Assembly: GCA_035622335.1 (NCBI GenBank)
Contig: DASPVO010000048.1
Coordinates: forward strand, 1 to 23,821
DNA length: 23,821 nt
Source of the DNA: DATJAJ01 sp035622335
GTDB taxonomy: Archaea; Thermoproteota; Nitrososphaeria; Nitrososphaerales; Gagatemarchaeaceae
Direction: 5' to 3'
Every line of letters begins with the position of its first letter. Position 1 is the stretch's first letter. Of the stretch, positions 7,755-15,570 are shown piece by piece. The notes below the pieces were generated by a model, which was not told the origin of the DNA, did no database searches, and was given only the letters and a program-made list of their open reading frames with translations. The position numbers and the translations under genes are program-made.

Positions 7755-8672
7755 TTGGGGCAGGCAGAACTCGTCTGCGAGAATCTAACCAAGTTCTACG
7801 GAGATTCGGGCAGCCAGCTCGCGCTCGATTCGATAAGCTTCTCCATCCCTTCACGCGGAATCTTCGCTCTCATCGGGAAGAATGGAGCTGGGAAGACCAC
7901 GCTCGTGCGCATCCTTGGCACTCAGCTAGAGCCGACTTCGGGAAGGGCGAGCATAGACGGATTGGACGTGATGAAAGACGCGAGGAAGCTGAGGTCCAAG
8001 ATCGCCATGATTCCGCAGGAGGCGAGGACGATTCCTTGGATGACCCCGCTCCAGACGGTCTCCTCCTACCTTCTCTGGCGCGATGTTCCTTACAGGGAGG
8101 CGAAGACCAGAGCAGCGGAGGCTCTCTCCAAGACAGGTGCCGCGGAATTCCAGACCAAGCTCAACAGGAAGCTATCGGGCGGGCAGAGGAGGAAGGTGCT
8201 GGTCGCTTCCGTGCTCGCCGCAGAAGCCGAGGTGACCTTCCTCGACGAACCAACCACCGGCCTGGACCCTATATCCCGGAGAGAGCTCTGGAAGTCATTA
8301 CACGAAATCGCTCGGAACAGGTTCTTGATTCTGACGACCCATTATCTCGAGGAAGCCGAAAACCTGGCGGACACGATCGGAATCCTCGACCGAGGTAGAT
8401 TGCTCGCCATAGGGAGCCTCGACCATCTCCGGAGTCTTGTAAAGTATCAGTACAGCCTCCGCGTCCCTTCTGGCTCGAAGCTGCCACAGGCTATCGACGG
8501 TCAGACCGTGGTAGGTCAAGACGGTCAGACGCAGATCCTTACCGGGGAGTCGCAAGCCTACGAGCTGTCCAAAGAGCTGCTGGAGCAGGGAACGCGCTTT
8601 TCGGTGAACAGAATCTCGTTGGACGACATCTTCTTTCACTTCGTCCACTCCAGTGCGGAGGGCGAGGCCTGA
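7755..8672 (+). CDS. ABC exporter ATP-binding protein (DrrA-like)
   Basis: This is the cytoplasmic ATPase of an ABC-2-type export system. Walker A is GKNGAGKTT at 41-49, the Q-loop lies in IPQEA (86-90), the signature LSGGQ is at 140-144, Walker B is VTFLDE at 160-165, and the switch His is in TTHY near 197. A C-terminal extension of about 90 residues is typical of the DrrA/NodI class. The start is TTG at 7755. A TATA-like AAATATTAA at 7713-7721 lies about 38 nt upstream, implying a leader of about 12 nt. Its stop overlaps the ATG of the permease gene by one base (TGATG), which implies translational coupling. The substrate is unknown: such pairs move drugs, lipids or polysaccharides. Confidence 0.9.
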   Translation: MGQAELVCENLTKFYGDSGSQLALDSISFSIPSRGIFALIGKNGAGKTTLVRILGTQLEPTSGRASIDGLDVMKDARKLRSKIAMIPQEARTIPWMTPLQTVSSYLLWRDVPYREAKTRAAEALSKTGAAEFQTKLNRKLSGGQRRKVLVASVLAAEAEVTFLDEPTTGLDPISRRELWKSLHEIARNRFLILTTHYLEEAENLADTIGILDRGRLLAIGSLDHLRSLVKYQYSLRVPSGSKLPQAIDGQTVVGQDGQTQILTGESQAYELSKELLEQGTRFSVNRISLDDIFFHFVHSSAEGEA

Positions 8673-9415
8673 TGAAGGGAGGCTGGCTCAGGGAGACCAC
8701 TGCTTCCGTGCTTGTCAACTCGGTCTACGCGATGATGAATTACCCCGTGGTACTGGTCAACACGGTGCTCTCACCCATCGGGTTCCTGCTCGTCGTGTAC
8801 TTCGTCAGCAGAGGCGGCCTGGTCGACCAGGCGATTGAGGGCGCTCTCATAATGAGCATGTTCTCGAACGGGATGGCTCTTCAGAGAGACCTGTCCCATC
8901 TGAAGAACGACTTCAAGCTCCAGGACATGGTCGTCAGCTCTCCCACTACCCCCGCCGCCTATGTCTTCGGCATGGCGCTGTCCGAGATAGTCGATTCGAC
9001 TCCCGCCCTGATCACGCTCGTCATCCTGATGGCACTGGTAGTAAAGCCGACCTCCTTCCAGGCCCTCGAGCTCTTGGGCGTGATGTCGCTGATGTTCATA
9101 GCGTCGGTGACGATCGGTTTCACCCTTTCCACGTTCTCGAGCGACATAGTGCAGAGCTTTGCCTTCTCCAGCCTAATCTCCACCCTCTTTTCGACCCTGC
9201 CGCCGGTGTACTACCCTATCACGTACATACCACTACCATATCGCTATCTCGCGTACCTCTCGCCGACAACCTATGCAGCGGAGATTGCACAGTCTACTAC
9301 GGGCCTTCTGAGCCTTTCTCCTGCTCTGTTCAGCGCAGATTGGCTGGTCTTGCTGGTCGTGGCTATCGTGTTGGGCATCATCGCAATCCGGAAAGCAAGA
9401 TGGAGAGAGGTCTGA
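8672..9415 (+). CDS. ABC-2 type exporter permease
   Basis: This is the membrane partner of the preceding ATPase. The 247-residue protein has about six hydrophobic segments: VVLVNTVLSPIGFLLVVYFV, a segment around ALIMSMFSNGMAL, STPALITLVILMALVV, ELLGVMSLMFIASVTIGFTL, FAFSSLISTLFSTLPPVYYP and LVLLVVAIVLGIIAI. The PPVYYPITYIPLPYRYLAYLSPTTYAAE region before the last helix is characteristic of ABC-2 permeases. The start ATG overlaps the ATPase stop by one base. It ends only six bases from the stop of the convergent metal permease gene, so the two transcripts probably overlap at their 3' ends. Confidence 0.88.
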   Translation: MKGGWLRETTASVLVNSVYAMMNYPVVLVNTVLSPIGFLLVVYFVSRGGLVDQAIEGALIMSMFSNGMALQRDLSHLKNDFKLQDMVVSSPTTPAAYVFGMALSEIVDSTPALITLVILMALVVKPTSFQALELLGVMSLMFIASVTIGFTLSTFSSDIVQSFAFSSLISTLFSTLPPVYYPITYIPLPYRYLAYLSPTTYAAEIAQSTTGLLSLSPALFSADWLVLLVVAIVLGIIAIRKARWREV

Positions 9416-9421
9416 GCACGG

Positions 9422-10291
9422 TCAGGAAGACGACGTAGGAACGATCCGTGGAGGTCTGATCACAAGTTTGGCCAATCTGACGAGCAGGTACAGTCCGAAC
9501 GCAATCGCTGTTATGAAGAAGCTGACGGGGTATGGTGTCCAGAACGCTACGAAGAGGCCGACCCAGGTGGCGGTCAACGCTATCACGACCGAGATGATTA
9601 TCGCCCTGAAAGGCCGCGCCGCTAGGTACTGAGCGGTCGCCGCGGGGGTGACCATCAACGAGAAAATCAGAAGAACGCCAGTGACCTGCACAGCAAAAGA
9701 CACCGATACGGCGACTATGATCATGAAGGCAGTGCCGAGGAAGAGCATTGGCATCCCTTTTGCCTCCGCGACGTCCTCGTCGAGAGAAGCGAAGAGCAGC
9801 GGCCTGTAAAGCACCCCGACAGCGAGCAAGATCAGGACTCCGGCATAGACGGTCAGCTCGACTTCACTATAGCTGACCCCGACGATCTCTCCGAACAGCA
9901 CCGAGATAGCAGCTGTCGCAAAGGCTCGGTATAGACTGATGAACAGCAGACCCAGCCCCAGCGCGAACGCGAGGACAATTCCGATTTGGGTGTCCCTGTT
10001 GGCCGCCCGCCGACCGAGCGCGGCAATAGCCAGGCCGCCAGAAATGGAGCCGACCAGGAGACCCGCGATTGGAGGAAAGTATACGGAGTTCAGGAGAATC
10101 GCACCCGATGCTCCGGCGAAGCCTATCTCCGAGAACGCATGCGCGGTGAACGCGGACCGTCTCAGGACGACGAAGTAACCCGTGACCCCGGCGATGATGG
10201 CGATTGCGGTGCCTGCCTCGTAGGCGTGCTGCATGAATTGGTACGTCCACAGCTGGACGAAGTCAGAATAGATGTTGAGACTGAAACTCAT
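9422..10291 (-). CDS. metal-ion ABC transporter permease (ZnuB/MntB/PsaC family)
   Basis: This is the membrane channel of a divalent-metal importer of the family that takes up Zn2+, Mn2+ or Fe2+. The 289-residue protein has about eight predicted helices. It contains the family's conserved segments: FSEIGFAGASGAILL early on, ANRDTQIGIVLAFALGLGLLF in the middle, and QVTGVLLIFSLMVTPAATAQYLA near 205-225. The start is ATG at 10291, overlapping the end of the ATPase gene as ATGA, a strong sign of coupling. It is the last gene of the binding protein-ATPase-permease set, all on the minus strand. Confidence 0.9.
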   Translation of the reverse strand: MSFSLNIYSDFVQLWTYQFMQHAYEAGTAIAIIAGVTGYFVVLRRSAFTAHAFSEIGFAGASGAILLNSVYFPPIAGLLVGSISGGLAIAALGRRAANRDTQIGIVLAFALGLGLLFISLYRAFATAAISVLFGEIVGVSYSEVELTVYAGVLILLAVGVLYRPLLFASLDEDVAEAKGMPMLFLGTAFMIIVAVSVSFAVQVTGVLLIFSLMVTPAATAQYLAARPFRAIIISVVIALTATWVGLFVAFWTPYPVSFFITAIAFGLYLLVRLAKLVIRPPRIVPTSSS

Positions 10292-11082
10292 CGGATGTCA
10301 CCATGATGCTCCTCGACCCCTATGATGGCGACGTTGCCGTGTGGGTCGCGAAGGACTTCCACCTGAATGCCATAGAGGGCCGTGAGGGTTTCAGATGTCA
10401 GGACTTCGCTTGGCTTGCCGGTGGCGATTCTTCCGTTCGCGACATACATCACCTTATCGAGGTGAGGAAGAAGCGGATTGATGTTATGAGCAATGAGCAG
10501 AGCGGTTACGTTTCTCTTGCGGACTACGTCGTCGACCAAGTGAAGCAGGTCCGTCTCACGCTTCAGGTCAAGGTTCGAGAGAGGCTCGTCCAACAGGAGA
10601 AGGTCAGGATTGCTTACCAGAGCCTCAGCCAGGAATATCCTCTGGATTTCGCCTCCCGACAGACCGCCTAGCGAGCGGTGGGCCAGCTCCGTCGCTCCCA
10701 CCCCCTCGAGAGAGGCAAGGGCGGTGTCTCGCTCCCTGTGATCGAACGGGTTCGGGTTGAAACCCCAACGCTTTCCTGAGAGCCCGAGGGTCACGAGCTC
10801 AAGGCACTCGACGTTCGTGTCGCTGTCTATCACGTGCCTCTGAGGGACGTAACCAATTCGTGGATTCCCTCGCTTGGGTTCATCCCCAAAGATTCTCAGC
10901 GTCCCGCCGATCGGCTGTTGCAATCCGAGCAACATGCGGAGAAGAGTCGTTTTGCCTGCGCCGTTTGGACCTATGATGGCAACGAACTCTCCGCTACCAA
11001 ACTCGAAGTTAGCATCCCGCCAGACCGTCTTTCCAGGATACCCAGCGGCTAGATTATTCGCGATTATGAGGCTAGAATGCAA
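10288..11082 (-). CDS. metal-ion ABC transporter ATP-binding protein (ZnuC/MntA family)
   Basis: This is the ATPase that powers the metal importer. From the TTG at 11082 the protein has 264 residues: Walker A GPNGAGKT at 38-45, Q-loop VPQRH near 79-83, signature LSGGE at 141-145, Walker B LLLLDE at 161-166 and switch His at 199. The frame is open far upstream into the binding-protein gene, but that reading is not protein-like. A TATA-like ATATAATAGG on the minus strand (about 11104-11113) is centred 27 nt upstream of this TTG, so I place the start there; GTG at 11097 is the alternative. It overlaps the permease gene by four bases and follows the binding-protein gene after 44 bp. Confidence 0.9.
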   Translation of the reverse strand: MHSSLIIANNLAAGYPGKTVWRDANFEFGSGEFVAIIGPNGAGKTTLLRMLLGLQQPIGGTLRIFGDEPKRGNPRIGYVPQRHVIDSDTNVECLELVTLGLSGKRWGFNPNPFDHRERDTALASLEGVGATELAHRSLGGLSGGEIQRIFLAEALVSNPDLLLLDEPLSNLDLKRETDLLHLVDDVVRKRNVTALLIAHNINPLLPHLDKVMYVANGRIATGKPSEVLTSETLTALYGIQVEVLRDPHGNVAIIGVEEHHGDIR

Positions 11083-11103
11083 TGGTAGCGCGACCACCTG
11101 GAA

Positions 11104-11113
11104 CCTATTATAT
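11104..11113 (-). promoter_or_regulatory. TATA box of metal-transporter ATPase-permease operon
   Basis: ATATAATAGG on the minus strand is 27 nt upstream of the TTG at 11082. It overlaps the very end of the binding-protein gene region, so the ATPase-permease pair can be expressed apart from the binding protein. Confidence 0.5.
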
Positions 11114-11126
11114 TCATTCAGCCGAG

Positions 11127-12116
11127 CTATTCGCCCAGAGCTGCCGCGTTCAGCGCGTTCTGAAGGTTGGCTACCTCGGACCCCATCCAGAATTGGAACG
11201 TTTCGTTGGGTGGCTGGATGGTCTCGGTCACTCCTATGATTGGAATCTGGTACTGAGCTGCGAGTGCCTTGATCTGCTGCGTCAACGGGGTCACGGTCTG
11301 CTCGTTGTAAACTAGCACATGAATCGTAGAGTTCCCTCCCATAATCTCCGTCTCGAACTCTGCCACGCTTGCCTCGGGAGGGTCGTTTCCCTCGGCCACG
11401 GCCTCCATGAACGCGGCTGGAGATATCACCTTGAGCCCTGTCGAGTTGGCCATGTAGACGAAGATGCTCTCCGTCGACGCAACCGGCGTCCCCGCGTACT
11501 GCTGATTGATGTATGCCTCTCGGCTCATGTATGAAGACCAAAGTGACGAATTCAGGTTGGCGTAGTTCGACTGGAAGTATGACGAATCGGTGGGGTCGAT
11601 CTTGATCAGGTCTTCGTACATCGCGTGAACCGTGATGTTGACGTATAGGCTTCGGTACCAAAAGTGAGGATTTGCATCCACCGGTTGGCCTAGAAGCTGT
11701 TGAACGTTCAGGACCACCTGGTTCGGCGTGTTCTCAGATGACAGGATGTCGAGAGCCCAAGTGTCGTATCCGGCACCATTTACGATTATGAATTTCGCGT
11801 TGGTGATTGCAATCGCGTTTGCCGGATTCGCCTCGTACTCGTGTGGGTCGGTGTTCGGGTCAGAGACTATGCTCGTGACGTTCGTGTGAACTCCACCGAG
11901 CTGAGAAGCCAAACTCCCCCAGAAGTTCTCGGCTGCGACGACCTGGATGACGTTCGCCGACCCTGATGTTGTGGAGTTGGACGCAGAGGAAGAGGTCGAA
12001 GGCCTATTCAAAATGTACACACCTGCGATTCCGACGACTACCAAAATTATCACGACGATTGCGCCGATCAATACGTATCCGTTCTGCTTAGGCTTCGAGC
12101 TCTCCGTGCTGCCCAT
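11127..12116 (-). CDS. metal-ion ABC transporter substrate-binding protein (cluster A-I)
   Basis: This extracytoplasmic metal receptor is anchored by an N-terminal helix (about residues 14-35, YVLIGAIVVIILVVVGIAGVY) with no lipobox cysteine, followed by a Ser/Thr-rich linker (40-54) that could be glycosylated. The metal ligands expected for this family fall at H92 (DPHEYE), H151 (NPHFWY), E216 (STESIFVYM) and E298 (VTETI). Glu at the third position is the pattern of Mn/Fe receptors such as PsaA, where zinc receptors have His, and there is no His-rich loop. The fourth residue is Glu where Asp is usual. The start is ATG at 12116, with a TATA box on the minus strand at 12140-12148, 28 nt upstream, so the mRNA is probably leaderless. 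It has its own promoter, separate from the ATPase-permease pair. Confidence 0.85.
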   Translation of the reverse strand: MGSTESSKPKQNGYVLIGAIVVIILVVVGIAGVYILNRPSTSSSASNSTTSGSANVIQVVAAENFWGSLASQLGGVHTNVTSIVSDPNTDPHEYEANPANAIAITNAKFIIVNGAGYDTWALDILSSENTPNQVVLNVQQLLGQPVDANPHFWYRSLYVNITVHAMYEDLIKIDPTDSSYFQSNYANLNSSLWSSYMSREAYINQQYAGTPVASTESIFVYMANSTGLKVISPAAFMEAVAEGNDPPEASVAEFETEIMGGNSTIHVLVYNEQTVTPLTQQIKALAAQYQIPIIGVTETIQPPNETFQFWMGSEVANLQNALNAAALGE

Positions 12117-12139
12117 AACAGGGAGCTGGCTTGGTTTGG

Positions 12140-12148
12140 ATTAATAAG
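12140..12148 (-). promoter_or_regulatory. TATA box of metal-binding protein gene
   Basis: CTTATTAAT on the minus strand is 28 nt upstream of the ATG at 12116. The 12117-12256 spacer beyond it is AT-rich and shows no gene. Confidence 0.5.
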
Positions 12149-12256
12149 TATATTGAATATCTGAATAACATAACTATATAATATCTATCTCCACTATGAG
12201 AAATTTAATACTAGTCAACACAACCTCAAGAAGACACCGCACGGAGGAGATTGGTC

Positions 12257-12383
12257 TGCGGGGGGTGGGATTCGAACCCACGAACCCCTGAGGGAGCGGA
12301 TGACTACTCCCGTATGCAAGCTAGGATCTTGAGTGTCGGCGCCCAGCGCTCCGCCGCCTTTAACCGAGCTTGGCTACCCCCGC
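12257..12383 (-). tRNA. tRNA-Leu(CAA) with two apparent introns
   Basis: Acceptor stem GCGGGGG (12383-12377) pairs with CCCCCGC (12264-12258) and is followed by discriminator A, as expected for archaeal Leu. The D arm has GCC/GGC, the T arm is GTGGG-TTCGAAT-CCCAC, and a 14-nt long variable arm marks a class II tRNA. The sequence folds only if two pieces are removed: 12349-12334 (16 nt, between the 5' anticodon stem GCGGA and the loop) and 12327-12302 (26 nt, at canonical position 37/38). The mature anticodon arm is then GCGGA-CTCAAGA-TCCGC, with anticodon CAA, in an 85-nt molecule. The CTTG inside the second intron can pair with CAAG of the anticodon loop, the usual archaeal intron arrangement. 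Exact boundaries of each intron can slide by one to four bases. Confidence 0.88.
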
Positions 12384-12483
12384 ACATGAGAAGGGTGCCC
12401 GTTCCCGCCAATAGGCTTTTTCATACGCTTGACCGTCTCTCGCGGACCACCACAATCTACGCGGTGCGGACTTACTGCCGACT

Positions 12484-13518
12484 TCAAACTAACTGCTCAA
12501 CCGTCGCGACCCTGCTGGACTTCCTCAGCAGCCTGTGCGAAGCTATCTCGATTATGATGTTGCAATACCGGGCGAGTTGACCGAAGTAGGACACGAGTAC
12601 CCTCGCATACGCGTATTCGCTCGAGAGGACCACTCGGGTCGCAGACCTCTCTATTTCGAGTGTTTCGTTCACAAGCGATATCGACTTTTCTATGAGCTTG
12701 ATGTCTGGGGTCAGCAGGCCCTCCACCGTGGTGTTGAAAGCAGTCCTCGCAAAAGTAGCGAGTCTTCGCACGTCCAGGGCCACCTTCGGGTCGAGCCTGA
12801 TCCCTTCAGCCCTCAGCCTGATCAATTCCTCAGCAATGCCGAGAGTGATGCTGCCGATTTCATCGAGCGTCTTTGCGGTCACCCTGTCTCCTGCGGCATG
12901 GAGCGGCGACTCGATGCCTATCGCTCCTGCCAAGTCTCTCCGGTTCAGTGCCACCAGCAGCTGTCTTACGATCAGCCAGTAAAGTTCGTCGACCTCTTCC
13001 TGCGCCCTTCGGACCTCGTTGAGGTTACCCGTGTGCCTCGGCTCCATTGCCGCTATGACGTTGTCGAGGCTCTTGGAAACCAGAATTTGCAGTCTCTTGA
13101 TGAGCGAGTCGACTGGGAACTTCGTTGGGTCTGTGAAGCTCTGAGCCAGGATCCGATCTTCTTGCGTTTCGACCACCTCGAGACCTCGGAGTCGCCTCAC
13201 GGTCTCCATCGCCCTGTCAGCCATCTTTCGGTCGAGCTTACCCTTGCTGGAGACTTCTATCGCGTCATATCCGAGGGCATATGAGCCGACTATCAGCCGA
13301 GCTAGAAGTTCGTCGCTCCCGACCTGGTCCACTCTGATGTTCACCTTCCTCGCGGCCTCGCTCGCACCTGCGGGGATCAGACGGATTGTCCCGTCCGTTT
13401 CTTCCCTGAACATCACCCTGTCTCCCGCATCGAGGTTCAAGCTCCTCGCCAGGCTCTTAGGTATCGATACGGTGAGAGTGGAATATCCGACCTTCTGGAT
13501 TCTTCTGAGTTCGTCCAT
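12484..13518 (-). CDS. phosphate-uptake regulator, AbrB domain fused to PhoU
   Basis: A 344-residue archaeal PhoU-family regulator. Residues about 1-50 form a SpoVT/AbrB swapped-hairpin DNA-binding domain (QKVGYSTLTVSIPKSLARSLNLDAGDRVMF). The rest is two helical PhoU-like halves, with RAQEEVDELYWLIVRQLLVAL in the first and the C-terminal ERSATRVVLSSEYAYARVLVSYFGQLARYC. Such proteins are thought to control phosphate transport genes, but no pst genes are in this window. The start is ATG at 13518. The TATATA at 13541-13549 on the opposite strand is 27 nt upstream, suggesting a leaderless transcript. It is divergent from the 2-oxoacid oxidoreductase genes across 72 bp. Confidence 0.88.
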   Translation of the reverse strand: MDELRRIQKVGYSTLTVSIPKSLARSLNLDAGDRVMFREETDGTIRLIPAGASEAARKVNIRVDQVGSDELLARLIVGSYALGYDAIEVSSKGKLDRKMADRAMETVRRLRGLEVVETQEDRILAQSFTDPTKFPVDSLIKRLQILVSKSLDNVIAAMEPRHTGNLNEVRRAQEEVDELYWLIVRQLLVALNRRDLAGAIGIESPLHAAGDRVTAKTLDEIGSITLGIAEELIRLRAEGIRLDPKVALDVRRLATFARTAFNTTVEGLLTPDIKLIEKSISLVNETLEIERSATRVVLSSEYAYARVLVSYFGQLARYCNIIIEIASHRLLRKSSRVATVEQLV

Positions 13519-13590
13519 GCAAGGTATGCACTAGTAAATACTATATATACTATATTCTTATACCGCGAATGCCCCCATTTCCCCTAGGCA
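13519..13590. promoter_or_regulatory. divergent promoter region, AbrB-PhoU gene and oxidoreductase operon
   Basis: This 72-bp AT-rich spacer holds TATATA at 13541-13549 (27 nt from the minus-strand ATG) and TTCTTATACC at 13555-13564 (about 31 nt from the plus-strand ATG). The two TATA boxes are only about 15 bp apart, so occupancy of one promoter could interfere with the other. Confidence 0.55.
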
Positions 13591-15570
13591 ATGAAGAGGA
13601 ACGACTTCTCTTGGATGCTGGGTGGCGTCCAGGGCAGCGGCGTTGACACTTCTGCCAACATCTTTGCCCGCGCGGCAGCCTCCGGGGGATTCTACGTCTT
13701 CGGGAAGAGGGAGTACTATTCTAACATAAAGGGGGAGCACAGCTACTTCCAGGTCCGCGTTTCAAAGACGCCTGTCAGGTCCCACATCGACACAGTCGAC
13801 ATGCTCACTACGTTCGAGGAGGAGACCATCTTCAGGCACGCTCTCGAGGTCAGGAGAGAGGGCGCGATAATCTACGATAATTCTCAAGACCCAAAGAAGC
13901 TGTCTGAAGTTCCGACGATCGAAGACCCCGCAAGAGCGACGATTCTTGGAGCGCTTTCAAGCGAGGGGCTCTCCGCCGACGTCAGGGGCATCATCGAGTT
14001 GGCGAGACGACGTGGCGTCCACATCTATCCCATTCCATACATCGACCTGCTCAAGAAGGTGGGTCAGAAATTCGGGGAGGACTCTCTGAGCGCCTTGGAG
14101 CGGATGGTGAACGTTATGGCCGTCGCCGCCTCCTTCGCCCTTTTGTCGTACGACGAGGCACTCGTGAAGGACGCTGTCAGAAAGCAGTTCAAATCCAAAC
14201 CAAAGGTTGCCGACATGAACGCGGAGGCCGTCGGCTCTGCCTTCGAGTACGTTCGTCAGAAGTACGATGGTGGATTCTCGGTCAAATTGGAGCCCATGAA
14301 GGTCGCGGATGACAGGCTCTACATGAGAGGCAACTCGACCGTCGCCATCGCCAAGGAGCTCGCAGGCTGCAGGCTTCAGACCTACTACCCGATAACACCA
14401 GCGAGCGACGAAAGCGAGTACCTAGAAGCTCACGAGATCATTGAACTTGACGGCCACGCGGCTCAGGAGAACCCACAGGTCGGAGAGGTGGCCACGATGC
14501 AGAGCCAAGGGTCCATCGCCGTTCTGCAGACGGAAGACGAGATAGCCGCTGTCACTATGGCGATTGGTGGCTGCCTGACGGGGGTGAGGTCCTCCACCTC
14601 CACTTCTGGCCCAGGATTCTCGCTGATGGCGGAGGGTCTGGGCTGGGCCGGCATGAACGAGGTTCCTGTGGTAGTCACGCTCTACTCGAGGGGTGGTCCG
14701 AGCACAGGTCTGCCCACAAGGCACGAGCAGGGCGACCTGAGGTTCGCCATGCACGCCGGGCACGGCGAGTTCCCAAGACTGATTCTGGCCAGCGGAGACC
14801 TCGAAGAATCCTTCTATGACACCGTGAGGGCCTTCAACTGGGCAGAAAGGTACCAGATGCCCGTCATCCACATAGTCGACAAAGCGCTGGCCAACTCGGA
14901 CGCGACCCAAGAGATGTACGACGTGAACAAGGTCAAAATTGAGAGGGGCCTTCTTGTGAAAGGAAGCTCGTCGAGCGCCGTGAACGGGGAGTTCAGACGT
15001 TTCCAGCATTCTCCCGATGGCGTTTCCTCTAGGCCTGTGTTGGGAACGAAGGGCGGGGTCTACTGGCACACGGGCGACGAGCACGATGAGCTCGGCCACA
15101 TCAGCGAGGATCCGACCAACCGTGTAGAGATGATGGACAAGAGGATGCGCAAGCTGGAGACGGCTGACAGGGAGATCCCGATAGAGGAGAGAGTGAACTT
15201 CTTCGGCCCGATGGACGCCGACGTCACTGTCTTGAGTTGGGGCTCGACCAAGGGCGCGATTCTGGACGCGATGGACTGGCTCAAGGAGGACGGCGTGACA
15301 GTCAACTTTCTGCAGCTTAGGATGATTCATCCCTTCCCCACGGAATACGTCAAGAGCGTCCTTTCCAGAGCCAAGAGAGTGGTCGGTGTCGAGATGAACT
15401 ACAGCGGGCAGCTCGTAGGAGTAGCGAGGGAGCGGACCCTGCTCCCGATAGAGCAGCTCGTCGTCAAGTACAACGGTCGTCCCATGTCGTCAGAGGAAGT
15501 CTACGACTCGCTCAAGATGATAGCCGAAGACAAAGCTCCGAAGAGGATAGTCCTAACCCATGGCGCTTAA
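13591..15570 (+). CDS. 2-oxoacid:ferredoxin oxidoreductase, fused gamma-alpha subunit
   Basis: This is the large subunit of a CoA-dependent 2-oxoacid:ferredoxin oxidoreductase, which interconverts pyruvate or 2-oxoglutarate with their acyl-CoA and CO2 using ferredoxin. The gamma domain comes first (MLGGVQGSGVDTSANIFARA, KREYYSNIKGEHSYFQVRVS; about residues 8-195). The alpha domain follows from about 245, with the characteristic YPITP motif at 266-270, TSTSGPGFSLMAEGLGWAGMNEVPVV, and GGPSTGLPTRHEQGDL. The C-terminal region holds the transketolase-like domain III (VLSWGSTKGAILDAMDWL). The 659-residue length matches archaeal two-subunit enzymes. The start is ATG at 13591, with TTCTTATACC (13555-13564) as the likely TATA box. 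It overlaps the beta gene by 11 bases. The preferred 2-oxoacid cannot be read from sequence. Confidence 0.94.
   Translation: MKRNDFSWMLGGVQGSGVDTSANIFARAAASGGFYVFGKREYYSNIKGEHSYFQVRVSKTPVRSHIDTVDMLTTFEEETIFRHALEVRREGAIIYDNSQDPKKLSEVPTIEDPARATILGALSSEGLSADVRGIIELARRRGVHIYPIPYIDLLKKVGQKFGEDSLSALERMVNVMAVAASFALLSYDEALVKDAVRKQFKSKPKVADMNAEAVGSAFEYVRQKYDGGFSVKLEPMKVADDRLYMRGNSTVAIAKELAGCRLQTYYPITPASDESEYLEAHEIIELDGHAAQENPQVGEVATMQSQGSIAVLQTEDEIAAVTMAIGGCLTGVRSSTSTSGPGFSLMAEGLGWAGMNEVPVVVTLYSRGGPSTGLPTRHEQGDLRFAMHAGHGEFPRLILASGDLEESFYDTVRAFNWAERYQMPVIHIVDKALANSDATQEMYDVNKVKIERGLLVKGSSSSAVNGEFRRFQHSPDGVSSRPVLGTKGGVYWHTGDEHDELGHISEDPTNRVEMMDKRMRKLETADREIPIEERVNFFGPMDADVTVLSWGSTKGAILDAMDWLKEDGVTVNFLQLRMIHPFPTEYVKSVLSRAKRVVGVEMNYSGQLVGVARERTLLPIEQLVVKYNGRPMSSEEVYDSLKMIAEDKAPKRIVLTHGA

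Noticed and set aside
11083..11661. Upstream extension of the metal-transporter ATPase frame, which would give a 457-residue protein.
   Set aside because: The extra 193 residues are Arg/His-rich with no family resemblance and lie antisense-frame over the real binding-protein gene; the ABC domain starts near 11082, where a TATA box is correctly spaced.
12257..12383. tRNA-Pro or a single-intron tRNA with a GGG anticodon in the loop CTGGGC.
   Set aside because: The long variable arm and A discriminator require Leu or Ser class, and only the two-intron fold pairs GCGGA with TCCGC around CTCAAGA.
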